This document shows, piece by piece, positions 9,189-17,796 of a stretch of DNA of 64,000 nucleotides (position 1 is the first letter of the stretch; the number at the start of each line of letters is the position of its first letter). Where the stretch lies: positions 4,615,501 to 4,679,500 of the forward strand of contig CP138355.1 in NCBI GenBank assembly GCA_033584155.1, read 5' to 3'. This DNA comes from Candidatus Electrothrix scaldis (lineage in GTDB: Bacteria; Desulfobacterota; Desulfobulbia; Desulfobulbales; Desulfobulbaceae). The notes beneath the pieces are model-generated. The model ran no database searches, was not told the DNA's origin, and saw only the letters and a program-made list of their open reading frames with translations. Position numbers and translations under genes: made by a program.

Positions 9189-10385
9189 ATGCCCGAAACA
9201 CCTTTTCCAAGCAAAGAGTATTCCGATGATGTTGCTGTTATTCAGCATGAGAATAAAACTATCCTTCTGGTTGGAACGGCTCATATCTCCCAACAGTCTG
9301 CCGATCTGGTCAAAGAGGTTATTGAGCAGGAAACCCCGGACACCGTCTGCATCGAACTGGACGAGAAGCGCTATGCCGCCTTGTCCAACCCCCAGCAATG
9401 GGAAAACCTGGACCTGAAGCAGATCATCCGTAAAAAACAGCTTTCCACCCTGCTGGTCAATCTGGTTCTGGCCTCTTACCAGAAAAAACTGGGTGGCAAG
9501 CTCGGCATCCAACCGGGAACTGAGCTGCTCACAGCAGCAAAGACGGCAGAAACCCACGAAATTCCGGTTGAGCTCTGTGACCGGGATGTACGCATCACCT
9601 TGCGCCGGGCCTGGAAAGCGACTTCCTGGTGGAAAAAATTCTACATGATGGCAACCTTGCTGGCTTCGCTTTTTGATGATACCGAGCTGGATGAAGAGAA
9701 GCTCGCAGAACTACGCCGCAACGATGTCCTCTCCGAGCTGATGAATGAGATCGGCACGGCCCTGCCAGCTGCCAAAGAGGCCCTGATTGATGAGCGGGAT
9801 ATCTTTATGGCGGAAAAAATCAAGCAGGCAGAGGGAAAACGGATTGTTGCTGTTGTCGGCGCAGGTCATATGGGGGGAATTAAGCGGGTCTTCCCGGAAG
9901 ATAATAAGGGCAGAATGGAAGAGATCAACACAATCCCACCGATCTCTAAGGGCTGGAAGGCCCTTGGCTGGTCTATTCCTGCGGCAATCCTGCTCTCTCT
10001 GGGGATCATCGGCTTTCGCCAGGGCGCAGGTGAGGCTGGAGCCAATGCCCTGTACTGGATTCTGGCCAACGGTATTCCTTCCGCCATTGGCGGCATGATC
10101 GCCCTTGCCCATCCTGCCACGATCCTTGCCGCCTTTGTCGGGGCTCCAATCACCAGTCTGACGCCGGTCATCGGGGCGGGGTATGTCTGTGCCTTTGTTC
10201 AGGTGATGACCTGTCCACCGGTGGTCAAAGAATTTGAAGGGGTATCCGGCGATATTATGACCTTCCGTGGTTGGTGGCGTAACAAACTGCTTCGCATCTT
10301 TCTGGTCTTTATCATGACCGGCTTCGGATCATCTATAGGCACCTGGGTCGGCGGATACCGGATTTTTACTAACCTCTTCGCCTAA
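9189..10385 (+). CDS. TraB/GumN (TIKI-like) family membrane protein
   Basis: 398 residues. The N-terminal part (about 1-230) shows the family signature: ILLVGTAHISQQSADLV near residue 30, the acidic VCIELDEKRY, and a late GAGHMGG. The C-terminal third has several hydrophobic helices (about 255-275, 290-335, 370-395). Families related to eukaryotic TIKI are proposed metalloproteases, with the conserved GxxH and Glu residues as candidate metal ligands; in bacteria the role is mostly unknown. It follows the Sel1-repeat gene on the same strand after 40 bp, so the two may be cotranscribed. A hairpin lies between it and the convergent cytochrome gene. Confidence 0.82.
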   Translation: MPETPFPSKEYSDDVAVIQHENKTILLVGTAHISQQSADLVKEVIEQETPDTVCIELDEKRYAALSNPQQWENLDLKQIIRKKQLSTLLVNLVLASYQKKLGGKLGIQPGTELLTAAKTAETHEIPVELCDRDVRITLRRAWKATSWWKKFYMMATLLASLFDDTELDEEKLAELRRNDVLSELMNEIGTALPAAKEALIDERDIFMAEKIKQAEGKRIVAVVGAGHMGGIKRVFPEDNKGRMEEINTIPPISKGWKALGWSIPAAILLSLGIIGFRQGAGEAGANALYWILANGIPSAIGGMIALAHPATILAAFVGAPITSLTPVIGAGYVCAFVQVMTCPPVVKEFEGVSGDIMTFRGWWRNKLLRIFLVFIMTGFGSSIGTWVGGYRIFTNLFA

Positions 10386-10433
10386 ACAAAACTCTCAGTC
10401 CCCTCATCTCTTCCGCGTATCCGATCATCCCAC

Positions 10434-10455
10434 ATCCCGCCCTCTGGGGCGGGAT
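10434..10455. terminator. bidirectional hairpin between convergent genes
   Basis: ATCCCGCCC and GGGCGGGAT form a perfect 9-bp stem with a 4-nt loop between two convergent genes. No U-tract follows on either strand. The arms are almost the same as those of the hairpin at 41892-41914. Confidence 0.55.
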
Positions 10456-10485
10456 ATCAACCGGCAGGAAGGATAAAACCACAAC

Positions 10486-11913
10486 TCACTCCTCCGGCTT
10501 TTCGTCCTTTTTCTCCTGCGATCCCCAGGCACTGATAATGTTAATAATCTTTTCTTTCTCCTGCACTGAAAGGTAATTAGGATCACCTGTACTCTCAACC
10601 ATACTATTGACGATATCCGCCCACTCCTCCTTATTCCTTGTAACCCGCTGGATTCTCTCCAGATCATGACAGACATTGCACTTATTATCAAGCAGGGGGT
10701 CAATGTTCTCTATATCAACAGGATGCTGTACACCATTCCTTCCTGTGTTCTCCAACTTGCGGGTACTGAGAAAATGAGCGATATCAGCCTTCTCCTGTTG
10801 GGAAAGAAAATTTGGGTCACCTGTTATCTCTACCATACTGTTCACAGTTTCAAGCCATTCCTTCTCTTCTTTATGAACACGTAATACCCTGTCCAAGGCA
10901 TGACAACCGGCACTGCATTTCACCTCAATAAGCTTTTTAATTGCATTCGGCTCTTCCTGAGAGTCAGCAATCGTGCCGCTTTGCCCTTCTTTTCCATCCT
11001 TCTCCTCTACTTCCTGTTCTGCTTCCTGCTCTTGAGAATCGCCCTTCCTTATATTCGTCAAAAAATAAACAATATCATCAGCTTCCAAGTCCGTGAGATA
11101 ATCAGCATCCCCATTAGTTCTGGTCATCCTGCTGACCGTCTCACGCCACTCCTGACGACTCTTCTTGGCTCCGAAGATTCTGTCCAAATTATGACAGATA
11201 CTGCATTTCTGACTGACCAAGCTCCGCCCGATTTCCATACGAAGCTTATCTTTTTCTTCTCCCTGTCGCTTCTGCTGCTGTTGCACCAAATAACCGACAA
11301 TCTGCTTCACATCAAAATTGGTAATATTAGGATAATCCAGCTCCGCCATTTTATGAATGGTCTGAGTCCAGGCGATATCAGACTTATAGCTCTGATATAC
11401 TCGCTCAAGACTATGGCATTTACTGCATTTTCTGTTGGTAATTTTCTGCCCGATCTCCACGTTTAGAATATCGTCATCCACATCAGAGAGAATCGCATAC
11501 TTATAATCCGCACGATGAAGCGCATAATAACCAGCTGTTATACCGGTCAGGCCAAAAGACAGACCGAAGATTGCCAGCCCCAGCATAATCAGCTTGGTAC
11601 TAAGCTGGGCATGCCGTCTGGCAATCACGATTTTTATCATAATTAAGGGAACAAGGAGCAAGGCAAGAACGATATGGATCATAGCCCGAGCCGGGAGCTC
11701 CTCCTGAAAACCACCTGCCTTGATCACCATAAAGACCAGCATTGAGGCAAAAAGAGCAAGAAACAGATACCCAAGGATGCGGTGAAGAAGAATCCAGCCC
11801 TTTCTCCTGGGACTATCCCGGACTTTTCCGGTCATTTCCAGCATAATAAGGACGGTTACTCCGCCGATAACAACCAATAAGGTCGCTAACATGGATGAAA
11901 AATGGGGATGCAT
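10486..11913 (-). CDS. membrane-anchored tetraheme cytochrome c with an unusual CX3CH site
   Basis: 475 residues. The N-terminal 135 residues form about four transmembrane helices with His residues (H2, H4, H44, H80), resembling a small cytochrome-b-like or quinone-facing anchor. The soluble part has four repeated heme domains: CSKCH at 163-167, CSICH at 237-241, CSAGCH at 333-338 and CNVCH at 412-416. Each is followed by an LERV/LDRV-like segment, a conserved Trp about 18 residues on, and a short helix. The third site has three residues between the cysteines rather than two. A low-complexity Gln/Glu linker (about 285-325) separates domains 2 and 3. It probably carries electrons between the membrane and periplasmic partners. 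It is a paralogue of the gene at 12098-13291, encoded just upstream. Confidence 0.85.
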   Translation of the reverse strand: MHPHFSSMLATLLVVIGGVTVLIMLEMTGKVRDSPRRKGWILLHRILGYLFLALFASMLVFMVIKAGGFQEELPARAMIHIVLALLLVPLIMIKIVIARRHAQLSTKLIMLGLAIFGLSFGLTGITAGYYALHRADYKYAILSDVDDDILNVEIGQKITNRKCSKCHSLERVYQSYKSDIAWTQTIHKMAELDYPNITNFDVKQIVGYLVQQQQKRQGEEKDKLRMEIGRSLVSQKCSICHNLDRIFGAKKSRQEWRETVSRMTRTNGDADYLTDLEADDIVYFLTNIRKGDSQEQEAEQEVEEKDGKEGQSGTIADSQEEPNAIKKLIEVKCSAGCHALDRVLRVHKEEKEWLETVNSMVEITGDPNFLSQQEKADIAHFLSTRKLENTGRNGVQHPVDIENIDPLLDNKCNVCHDLERIQRVTRNKEEWADIVNSMVESTGDPNYLSVQEKEKIINIISAWGSQEKKDEKPEE

Positions 11914-12096
11914 AACACCTACCTTGTTCTTTCCTTTTCGATCAACCCGAGTGATTTGCCAGCAAGGCTGAAGCAGAGACTCCCTGTCCAGGGAAAGCCC
12001 GTATAATCCGGCACAAATTGCATTCTATTTTGTTTCCCCTGAGTTTCCTGAGGAATTGACACTCTCATTGCTCTGCCCCTGAAAAAGCGTCTCCAC

Positions 12097-12116
12097 ATTA
12101 TGGCATATTATGGCAT
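12097..12116. repeat. 10-bp tandem duplication that breaks the cytochrome gene
   Basis: ATTATGGCAT occurs twice in a row (12097-12106 and 12107-12116) just after the fourth heme motif. Removing one copy restores the frame, continuing CHNVETLFQGQSNES to a stop at 12025. Confidence 0.85.
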
Positions 12117-13291
12117 GCTTTACATTTATTAGAAACAAGTGCATGCATAGCTTCCGGTGAATCCAAGCCTGCTTCGGCTTCCTGCGATGACGAATGTTTT
12201 TGCTGCAACAGCCATTCAACAATCATTTTTTCTTCGCTCTCAGAGAGGAAATCTGGATCACCGGACATGGCTTCCATACTCTCTACCGTCTCCATCCACT
12301 GCTGCGAAGTCTTTTGCACCCGTAATACCCTATCTAAGGCATGACATCCAGCGCTGCATTTACGGGCAACAAGGGCACGGGCGATTTTTTCTTCACCGGA
12401 AATGCTTGTTGCTTTCATTGTACTGCTCTGCCGAGTACTGAGGAAGATGATAATATCGTTTTTTTCCTGCAAGGAAAGAAAGTTTGAAACGCCGAGAAAC
12501 CCAACCATGGTGTCGATCGTCTTTGTCCATTCCTGAGTAGTCTTCTTTGCCCTGAAGACTCTCTCCAAATCATGGCATATAACGCATTTTCTGGCGATCA
12601 GGTTCTTACCATTTTTACGATGATCTCTCTTCTTTCCCCGTTGCTGCTGATTGACAATCAGGTAGGAGGTGATCTGTTCAACATCGCCCTGACTGATATT
12701 AGGATAATCAAGGTCTGCCATCCTTTGAACAGTTTCCCGCCAATCGTTTTCATTTTTATCAGCTAAAAAAACCCTCTCCAGCGAATGGCATTTACTGCAT
12801 TTTTTGGCCATCACCCCCTGCCCTGTGGTCACACGCAAAGGATTCCATAGCAGCTGTTGCAACCCGGCAACCGAGCGAGCTCCTGATGAATTAAACAGAT
12901 AATATCCTATTGTAACGCCGATCAGGGTGAAAATAAAAGCAAATAGTATTCTCCCTATAAAAAGCAACCAAAAGCCTTTTTGGACCTGTAGCTTGATAAG
13001 CAACAGTTTAATAAGGATAAAAGTCACTACCAGCAAGGCCAGGACTATATGCACAGGCTCCCAGCCAGCCATCATCCCCTGATAATTAAATCCCCCGTCC
13101 TTATTAAGCACGAAGACCACCACCAGAGCAAAAAGAAAGAAAAAAAGGTATGCAAGGACCCGAGGGATTTTCTTTTTTCTCTCCTGTTGCCCCTTTTCTC
13201 GCTGGCCGGTCATTTCAATCATCACCAGAAGAGTGGCCCCGGCAATAATCAGGAGTAAGGCCACCAACATAGATGAGACCTGGGAAAGCAT
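12098..13291 (-). CDS. paralogous membrane-anchored tetraheme cytochrome c, C-terminus truncated by frameshift
   Basis: 397 residues in the present frame. The N-terminus has four membrane helices like its neighbour at 10486-11913. Heme motifs are CSKCH (165-169), CVICH (236-240), CSAGCH (312-317, again CX3CH) and CKACH (390-394), after which the protein stops at once (NMP). A 10-bp tandem duplication causes this; with a single copy the protein would be 418 residues and end GNSGETK at 12025. Even then the last heme domain would lack the Trp-containing helix present in the paralogue, so the tail was already shorter. Same strand and upstream of its paralogue, so this is a tandem gene duplication. 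Expected role: periplasmic electron transfer. The four heme motifs survive, so the product may still work. Confidence 0.8.
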   Translation of the reverse strand: MLSQVSSMLVALLLIIAGATLLVMIEMTGQREKGQQERKKKIPRVLAYLFFFLFALVVVFVLNKDGGFNYQGMMAGWEPVHIVLALLVVTFILIKLLLIKLQVQKGFWLLFIGRILFAFIFTLIGVTIGYYLFNSSGARSVAGLQQLLWNPLRVTTGQGVMAKKCSKCHSLERVFLADKNENDWRETVQRMADLDYPNISQGDVEQITSYLIVNQQQRGKKRDHRKNGKNLIARKCVICHDLERVFRAKKTTQEWTKTIDTMVGFLGVSNFLSLQEKNDIIIFLSTRQSSTMKATSISGEEKIARALVARKCSAGCHALDRVLRVQKTSQQWMETVESMEAMSGDPDFLSESEEKMIVEWLLQQKHSSSQEAEAGLDSPEAMHALVSNKCKACHNMP

Positions 13292-13398
13292 AAATATACG
13301 TCGGTAAAATTATGCAGATCCGGGAAAAAATTCTGCTATCTATTCCTTATCATTACCATGCCGAAAAAAAAAGAACAGGAATCGCTCTCCCTTCTTGC

Positions 13399-14733
13399 TC
13401 AGGCCATTTCCACACCGGCAATGCATGCCAGATCTGGATGCAAGGCAGCCAAATCGCTTCGATCAAGGGCATGGACTGAATCCTTACCGCAGCTTCGGGC
13501 TATATCCTGTACCTCTTCTGTTGCTGCCTTGATAAACCGAGCAATACGCTGTGCGCCCTGCTCCACATCAAGCTGCTTACGCAATTTTTTATCCTGGGTA
13601 GCAATACCATGCGGACAATTACCAAGATGGCACTGCCGCAGATAGGTACACCCGAGAGCAATCTTCAAGGCTCCGCCCATGTAGACTCCTTCAGCTCCCA
13701 GAGCAAGAGCCTTTGCCACATCTCCGGCATGGCGGATTCCTCCAGCTGCGATCAGGGTCACCCGGTGCGAGAGCTCTTCCCTCCGCAGGAAATCAGCGAC
13801 TTTAGGCAGGGCATAAACCAAAGGAAGCCCCACATGATCTTTCATGATAACCGAGGCAGAACCAGTTCCCCCTTCCCCCCCATCAATAACCAGGACATCA
13901 GGGATATACTGCTGGCTAAAGATAGCCTTGAGGTCTTCCTCGACATGACCTCCAGCTATTTTCAAGGCAATGGGTTTCCCCTGAGTGAGCTCCCGCAATT
14001 CAAGGATCTTTTCTGACAGTTCGCCTGCCCCCCGTATGTCCACATGTACCGCAGGCGAGCTGGCTGCCTCTCCAATGGGGATTCTCCGGGTGGCCGCTAT
14101 ATCCACACTGACATTTGCTGCTGGCAAGAGGGCACCTGTGCCAGGATGCGCACCCTGGGCAAGTTTTATCTCCACCATATCCGCCAGCAGTAAACGCTCC
14201 CGTTTCACCCCGAAACGGCCAGGGGCATATTGCAGGGTGATATACTCAGCAAGCTCCCGTTCCTCATCCAGCATCCCACCCTCTCCGGTATTGGCTATGG
14301 TTCCGGCGTGGGACGAGGCCAGGGCCAGAGCCATCTTAGCTTCTCGGCTCAGGGCTCCGTAAGACATCGCGGCATTGAGGATCGGTGTTTTGAGAATAAC
14401 AGGCTGCTGGGCAATTTTCCCAAGAACCACTTCTGTGCTCACCGGAATATTCTCTGCAAGAGGTAAGCGGGCAATCATGGCAGGCCGAAAAAGCAGATTA
14501 TCCATATTCTGAAAAACCCGCGAGCTCCCCTTCCCTTCCCGACACGACTCCCCGGTTTCAGCCATCTCCTTAATCATTCGCACGGTCCTGATATCCCAGT
14601 TTCCCGGTTTATCCCGATCAAGGGTCGTATAATCCATAAAGAGATCAGCTGTGGCATTACAGCGCGGACAAAAATAAAAATCAAGGCCTCCTGAATGCAG
14701 ATAACCACAGACCGAGCAGCGATAGGTCTTCAT
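13399..14733 (-). CDS. FMN-binding glutamate-synthase-like protein with rubredoxin-type N-terminus
   Basis: About 444 residues from the chosen ATG, which has GGGAGG 9 nt upstream. Residues 1-30 form a rubredoxin-like zinc or iron site (CSVCG and CPRC). The rest is the TIM-barrel FMN domain of ferredoxin-dependent glutamate synthase: GGEGGTG, an AAGGIRHAGDVAKALALGA phosphate-binding stretch, and CTYLRQCHLGNCPHG, the Cys pattern that holds a 3Fe-4S cluster. It has no amidotransferase domain, so ammonia or another partner must supply nitrogen, or the substrate may differ altogether. It follows the [2Fe-2S]/ASKHA gene after 66 bp on the same strand, which suggests a two-gene operon; the functional link is inferred. 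Confidence 0.85.
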   Translation of the reverse strand: MKTYRCSVCGYLHSGGLDFYFCPRCNATADLFMDYTTLDRDKPGNWDIRTVRMIKEMAETGESCREGKGSSRVFQNMDNLLFRPAMIARLPLAENIPVSTEVVLGKIAQQPVILKTPILNAAMSYGALSREAKMALALASSHAGTIANTGEGGMLDEERELAEYITLQYAPGRFGVKRERLLLADMVEIKLAQGAHPGTGALLPAANVSVDIAATRRIPIGEAASSPAVHVDIRGAGELSEKILELRELTQGKPIALKIAGGHVEEDLKAIFSQQYIPDVLVIDGGEGGTGSASVIMKDHVGLPLVYALPKVADFLRREELSHRVTLIAAGGIRHAGDVAKALALGAEGVYMGGALKIALGCTYLRQCHLGNCPHGIATQDKKLRKQLDVEQGAQRIARFIKAATEEVQDIARSCGKDSVHALDRSDLAALHPDLACIAGVEMA

Positions 14734-14799
14734 CAGCAACATCCTCCCAAGCCGCTCAGGGCGAAGCATATCAACGGCAAAAGCATAGTTCTTCCTTTC

Positions 14800-16785
14800 T
14801 CACCTCTCTTTTTTTCTCTTCCGTGCTGCTGCACCGGGAAACAAGGTCAAATCCGTATGGGGCAAGAACATAGAAGCCATGTATTGGTCCTTAAAACCAG
14901 GAACTTCGGAGAGCTCAAAACTGGTCATCTTGCGCACCACCTCGACCACATCCCGGCGAATATGATTGGAAAGCTCACACATCCAACTTCCTGTCAGCGA
15001 ACCATTGCCCAGGTAGAGAATCTTCTCCGGGTCCACTTCCGGCAGCAAGCCGACACTCATGGCACTATCAAGGTCAATATAGGAACCAAAGCCGCCTGCA
15101 AGAATAATTCGTTCCAAGTCACTGACCTGCAAGCCAACCTGCTCAAGAACCGTCGTAATCCCGGCAAAAATAGCGCCCTTGGCCCGGATAAAATTCTCTA
15201 TATCCACCTCGTTGATCACGATATCATGATCCGCAGCGCATTCATTCTCCCAGGCCAGCACATACTCTCGCCCGCTTCGTCCTTCCCGAATACGGGGATG
15301 CGCCAACGGATTGAATTTTCCGCTCTGATTCAGCACACCATGCTCAAACAGAGTGGCCACGATGATAAGCAGACCCGAGCCGCAGATGCCTATGGGAGCC
15401 TTGCCCCCTTCAGTGACATTCATCGGTTCCAGGGTTTCGGGATGGAGACTGAAATCACTGATCGCCCCTTCCACGGCCCTGATTCCGTGGGTAATACCAC
15501 CGCCTTCAAAGGCTGGGCCAGCAGAACAGGCAGCACAGGCTAACCAGTCCCGGTTACCGATCACTATTTCCGCATTAGTGCCTACATCAATGAATAAGGT
15601 CAGGAGTTTTGAGCTGTACATACCTGAGGCCATAACCCCAGCCACGATGTCTCCGCCCACATAGCTGGAAATAGTAGGATAAACCAAAGAAGCACAGGTT
15701 TCAGAAAGCTGCAGACCTATCTCACGAGCGCGAAACGAAGGGAAAAAAGTTGTGGTCGGCACATAGGGAGAACGACGGATACTACTCGGATCCATATGCA
15801 GGAGCAGATGGGTCATGGTGGTATTACCCGCAATGGAAACAGAATTGATCTCATCCCGTGCCACAGGAGCTTCACCGATTCGCTCCGAGGGAATGGCCTT
15901 TTCCAGCATCTCGGCAATGAGCTGATTCATGGCATCTATCACCAGCTTTTGCATCAGCTCCAGACCATCGGGCTTTTCTGCACAGATAATCCTGGATATT
16001 ACATCCTCTCCATAGCTCATCTGCGGATTATAACAGGAGGCCTCGGCAAGGAATTTCCCGGTCTCCAGGTCAATCAGCACTCCGTAAACCGTTGTGGTCC
16101 CGATATCAAAGGCCAGCCCAAAATTCCGGTGACATTGATAGCCCGGCTGGATGTCCAAAAATCGATACCGGGCAGTCGACTTAGCCGGAATAACCGGAAC
16201 CTCAAGGGTGGCGGTGGCCCGAAAATTTTCCTGCCGCAGGGCCTTGCTCATTTTCTGCAAGAGGGTCAGGCTCTTGATCTCACATTTCCTTCCATATTGT
16301 GCAGACAGGGCCTGCAACAGACGCCCGGCATCAGCTCGGTTATCCTGCTCTGTTGGCGACAGGAGCTCTATGCAGACCTTTTCCACCGAGGGCGCCCAAC
16401 CACCTCCCTGCTTGAGCTCATCCATGTCAAAGACATGCCTGCGGGCATAGTTCCGCTGGGGAATCTCCGTGCCCAACCCACCTTTCTCCCGACTACTGGA
16501 CTCAGGAACACGCACCGTGACATCTTCACAGACTTGAGCACTACAGGCCTGCCGATATCCCTGGGCAAATGACTCAGCCGATATTTTTTCACTTTTCCCG
16601 CCAAGAATAGAACCTTCCTCGATAATAACCTGGCATTTACCGCAGACTCCTGCACCGCCGCAGGAGGCATTTACGTGTAAACCGACCTTTCGTGCAGCAT
16701 GCAGCAACTCGGTTCCTGCTGGCACTTTGCTTGTTCTGCCACTTGGTAGAAAGGTAACTGTATACTCCTGCTGCTCGCCGTTCAT
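14800..16785 (-). CDS. [2Fe-2S] ferredoxin-ASKHA protein, corrinoid activation (RACo/DUF4445-like)
   Basis: About 661 residues. Residues about 1-95 form a plant-type [2Fe-2S] domain (CGGAGVCGKC and a later CSAQV). A linker follows, then the large ASKHA ATPase region with FDIGTTTVYGVLIDLETG and IDVGTNAEIVIGN phosphate-binding motifs and a late ILAGGFGSYID. Characterised relatives (RACo) use ATP to reduce Co(II) corrinoid proteins back to Co(I) in methyl-transfer pathways. No corrinoid protein or methyltransferase is encoded nearby, so the partner is unknown. I chose the ATG at 16785 (GGAG 8 nt upstream) because the ferredoxin fold begins right after it; a TTG at 16899 would only add a non-conserved tail. 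Confidence 0.85.
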   Translation of the reverse strand: MNGEQQEYTVTFLPSGRTSKVPAGTELLHAARKVGLHVNASCGGAGVCGKCQVIIEEGSILGGKSEKISAESFAQGYRQACSAQVCEDVTVRVPESSSREKGGLGTEIPQRNYARRHVFDMDELKQGGGWAPSVEKVCIELLSPTEQDNRADAGRLLQALSAQYGRKCEIKSLTLLQKMSKALRQENFRATATLEVPVIPAKSTARYRFLDIQPGYQCHRNFGLAFDIGTTTVYGVLIDLETGKFLAEASCYNPQMSYGEDVISRIICAEKPDGLELMQKLVIDAMNQLIAEMLEKAIPSERIGEAPVARDEINSVSIAGNTTMTHLLLHMDPSSIRRSPYVPTTTFFPSFRAREIGLQLSETCASLVYPTISSYVGGDIVAGVMASGMYSSKLLTLFIDVGTNAEIVIGNRDWLACAACSAGPAFEGGGITHGIRAVEGAISDFSLHPETLEPMNVTEGGKAPIGICGSGLLIIVATLFEHGVLNQSGKFNPLAHPRIREGRSGREYVLAWENECAADHDIVINEVDIENFIRAKGAIFAGITTVLEQVGLQVSDLERIILAGGFGSYIDLDSAMSVGLLPEVDPEKILYLGNGSLTGSWMCELSNHIRRDVVEVVRKMTSFELSEVPGFKDQYMASMFLPHTDLTLFPGAAARKRKKER

Positions 16786-16871
16786 CACTTCGTCTCCGCT
16801 GCCTACACCCTGTTCTTTAAGAAAAAATTCAACATCAATCAAGACATGATGCGTAATAATTATACATCTTT

Positions 16872-16888
16872 CTTTGGAAATTCCAAAG
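16872..16888. promoter_or_regulatory. perfect 17-bp inverted repeat, candidate operator
   Basis: CTTTGGAA and TTCCAAAG flank a single A, upstream of the ASKHA gene and about 270 bp from the divergent tetR gene. Size and symmetry suit a dimeric repressor. Confidence 0.4.
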
Positions 16889-16900
16889 GATGTTATCAAA

Positions 16901-16948
16901 CAATCCGAATTCTTTACAATCCGAGTTTTTTACAATCCGAGTTTTCTC
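16901..16948 (+). repeat. three tandem 16-bp repeats
   Basis: CAATCCGA recurs at 16901, 16917 and 16933, each followed by a T-rich tail, giving an exact 16-bp period. This may be an array of protein-binding sites or replication slippage in the divergent promoter region. Confidence 0.6.
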
Positions 16949-17016
16949 TCATACCACGCTGCATCACTCTTAAAGCCTCATTCCGGACAACTACATATTT
17001 TCCCTTCCGACAGAAC

Positions 17017-17079
17017 TTGACCCGAGTCATTTTCTCCTTGACCTTTTGCTCACCCGCGCTTAAATTTCGACCAGAGTCA
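17017..17079. promoter_or_regulatory. two related near-palindromes upstream of tetR
   Basis: TGACCCGAGTCA (17018-17029) is a palindrome with one mismatched pair. CGACCAGAGTCA (17068-17079) is a two-base variant 50 bp on. They lie 80-145 bp upstream of the TetR start, where an autoregulatory operator is expected. Confidence 0.4.
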
Positions 17080-17161
17080 AGATTAAAAATACGGATCTCA
17101 ACATACCCAAAACTTTTTCACTCAAGCCCAGCAGGAACGAAAATATTCCTCAAATAAAATT

Positions 17162-17785
17162 ATGGCAGGATTACGGGAACAAAAGAAAAAGGCAACCAGA
17201 GCCGCAATCATGGAGGCGGCAATCACGCTGTTCGGTGAGCGAGGCTACGAAAGCACCAGTGTTTCCGCCTTGGCAAAAGCCGCAGGCATAGGAAAAGGCA
17301 CTATTTATTCATACTTTACCTCGAAGAATGAAATCCTTCTGGCCTTCTGCGAAGAAGAGTTGGCCTTTATCCATGATGAGATCCGGGAAAAACTCGACCC
17401 CAATGCACCTTTGGCAGAAAAAATGCTACTGGTCCTGATGAGCGAATTCCGTTTTGTAACAAAAAACAAAGAATTCGGGCGTACCCTACTCAGGGAGTTA
17501 ACTTTTCCGAAAGAAATTACTATCGAGAAATCAAGGCTTATTGAAGATCGCTTTCTTGACCTCTTTATCAATATTTTCAAAGAAGGACAGAAAAAGGGCC
17601 AACTGCGCAACGACATAGAACTGATCGTCACCAGCGGTCATTTCTACGCCCTGTACCTCATGGCTCTTTCAGCCTGGTACTCTGGTCGCCTGCATACTGA
17701 AGAAGATGTCAACGAATCTCTGGCCTTGTTGATTGAACAGACCCTGATCGGGCTCACGCCACGTTCAGTAGCGCCTTCCTCCTAA
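17162..17785 (+). CDS. TetR-family transcriptional regulator
   Basis: 207 residues. The N-terminal helix-turn-helix (about residues 8-55) is typical: RAAIMEAAITLFGERGYEST, then VSALAKAAGIGKGTIYSYF. The C-terminal two thirds is the variable ligand-binding helical domain. The stop codon lies 11 bp before the adaptor gene, so it is the first gene of an efflux operon and most likely represses it until a drug-like ligand binds. No strong SD is visible in front of the ATG. Candidate operators lie upstream. Confidence 0.92.
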   Translation: MAGLREQKKKATRAAIMEAAITLFGERGYESTSVSALAKAAGIGKGTIYSYFTSKNEILLAFCEEELAFIHDEIREKLDPNAPLAEKMLLVLMSEFRFVTKNKEFGRTLLRELTFPKEITIEKSRLIEDRFLDLFINIFKEGQKKGQLRNDIELIVTSGHFYALYLMALSAWYSGRLHTEEDVNESLALLIEQTLIGLTPRSVAPSS

Positions 17786-17796
17786 AAAACGGCCCC

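Noticed and set aside
14695-15543. 282-codon plus-strand frame
   Set aside because: It is antisense to the ASKHA gene and the start of the FMN enzyme gene, both strongly supported.
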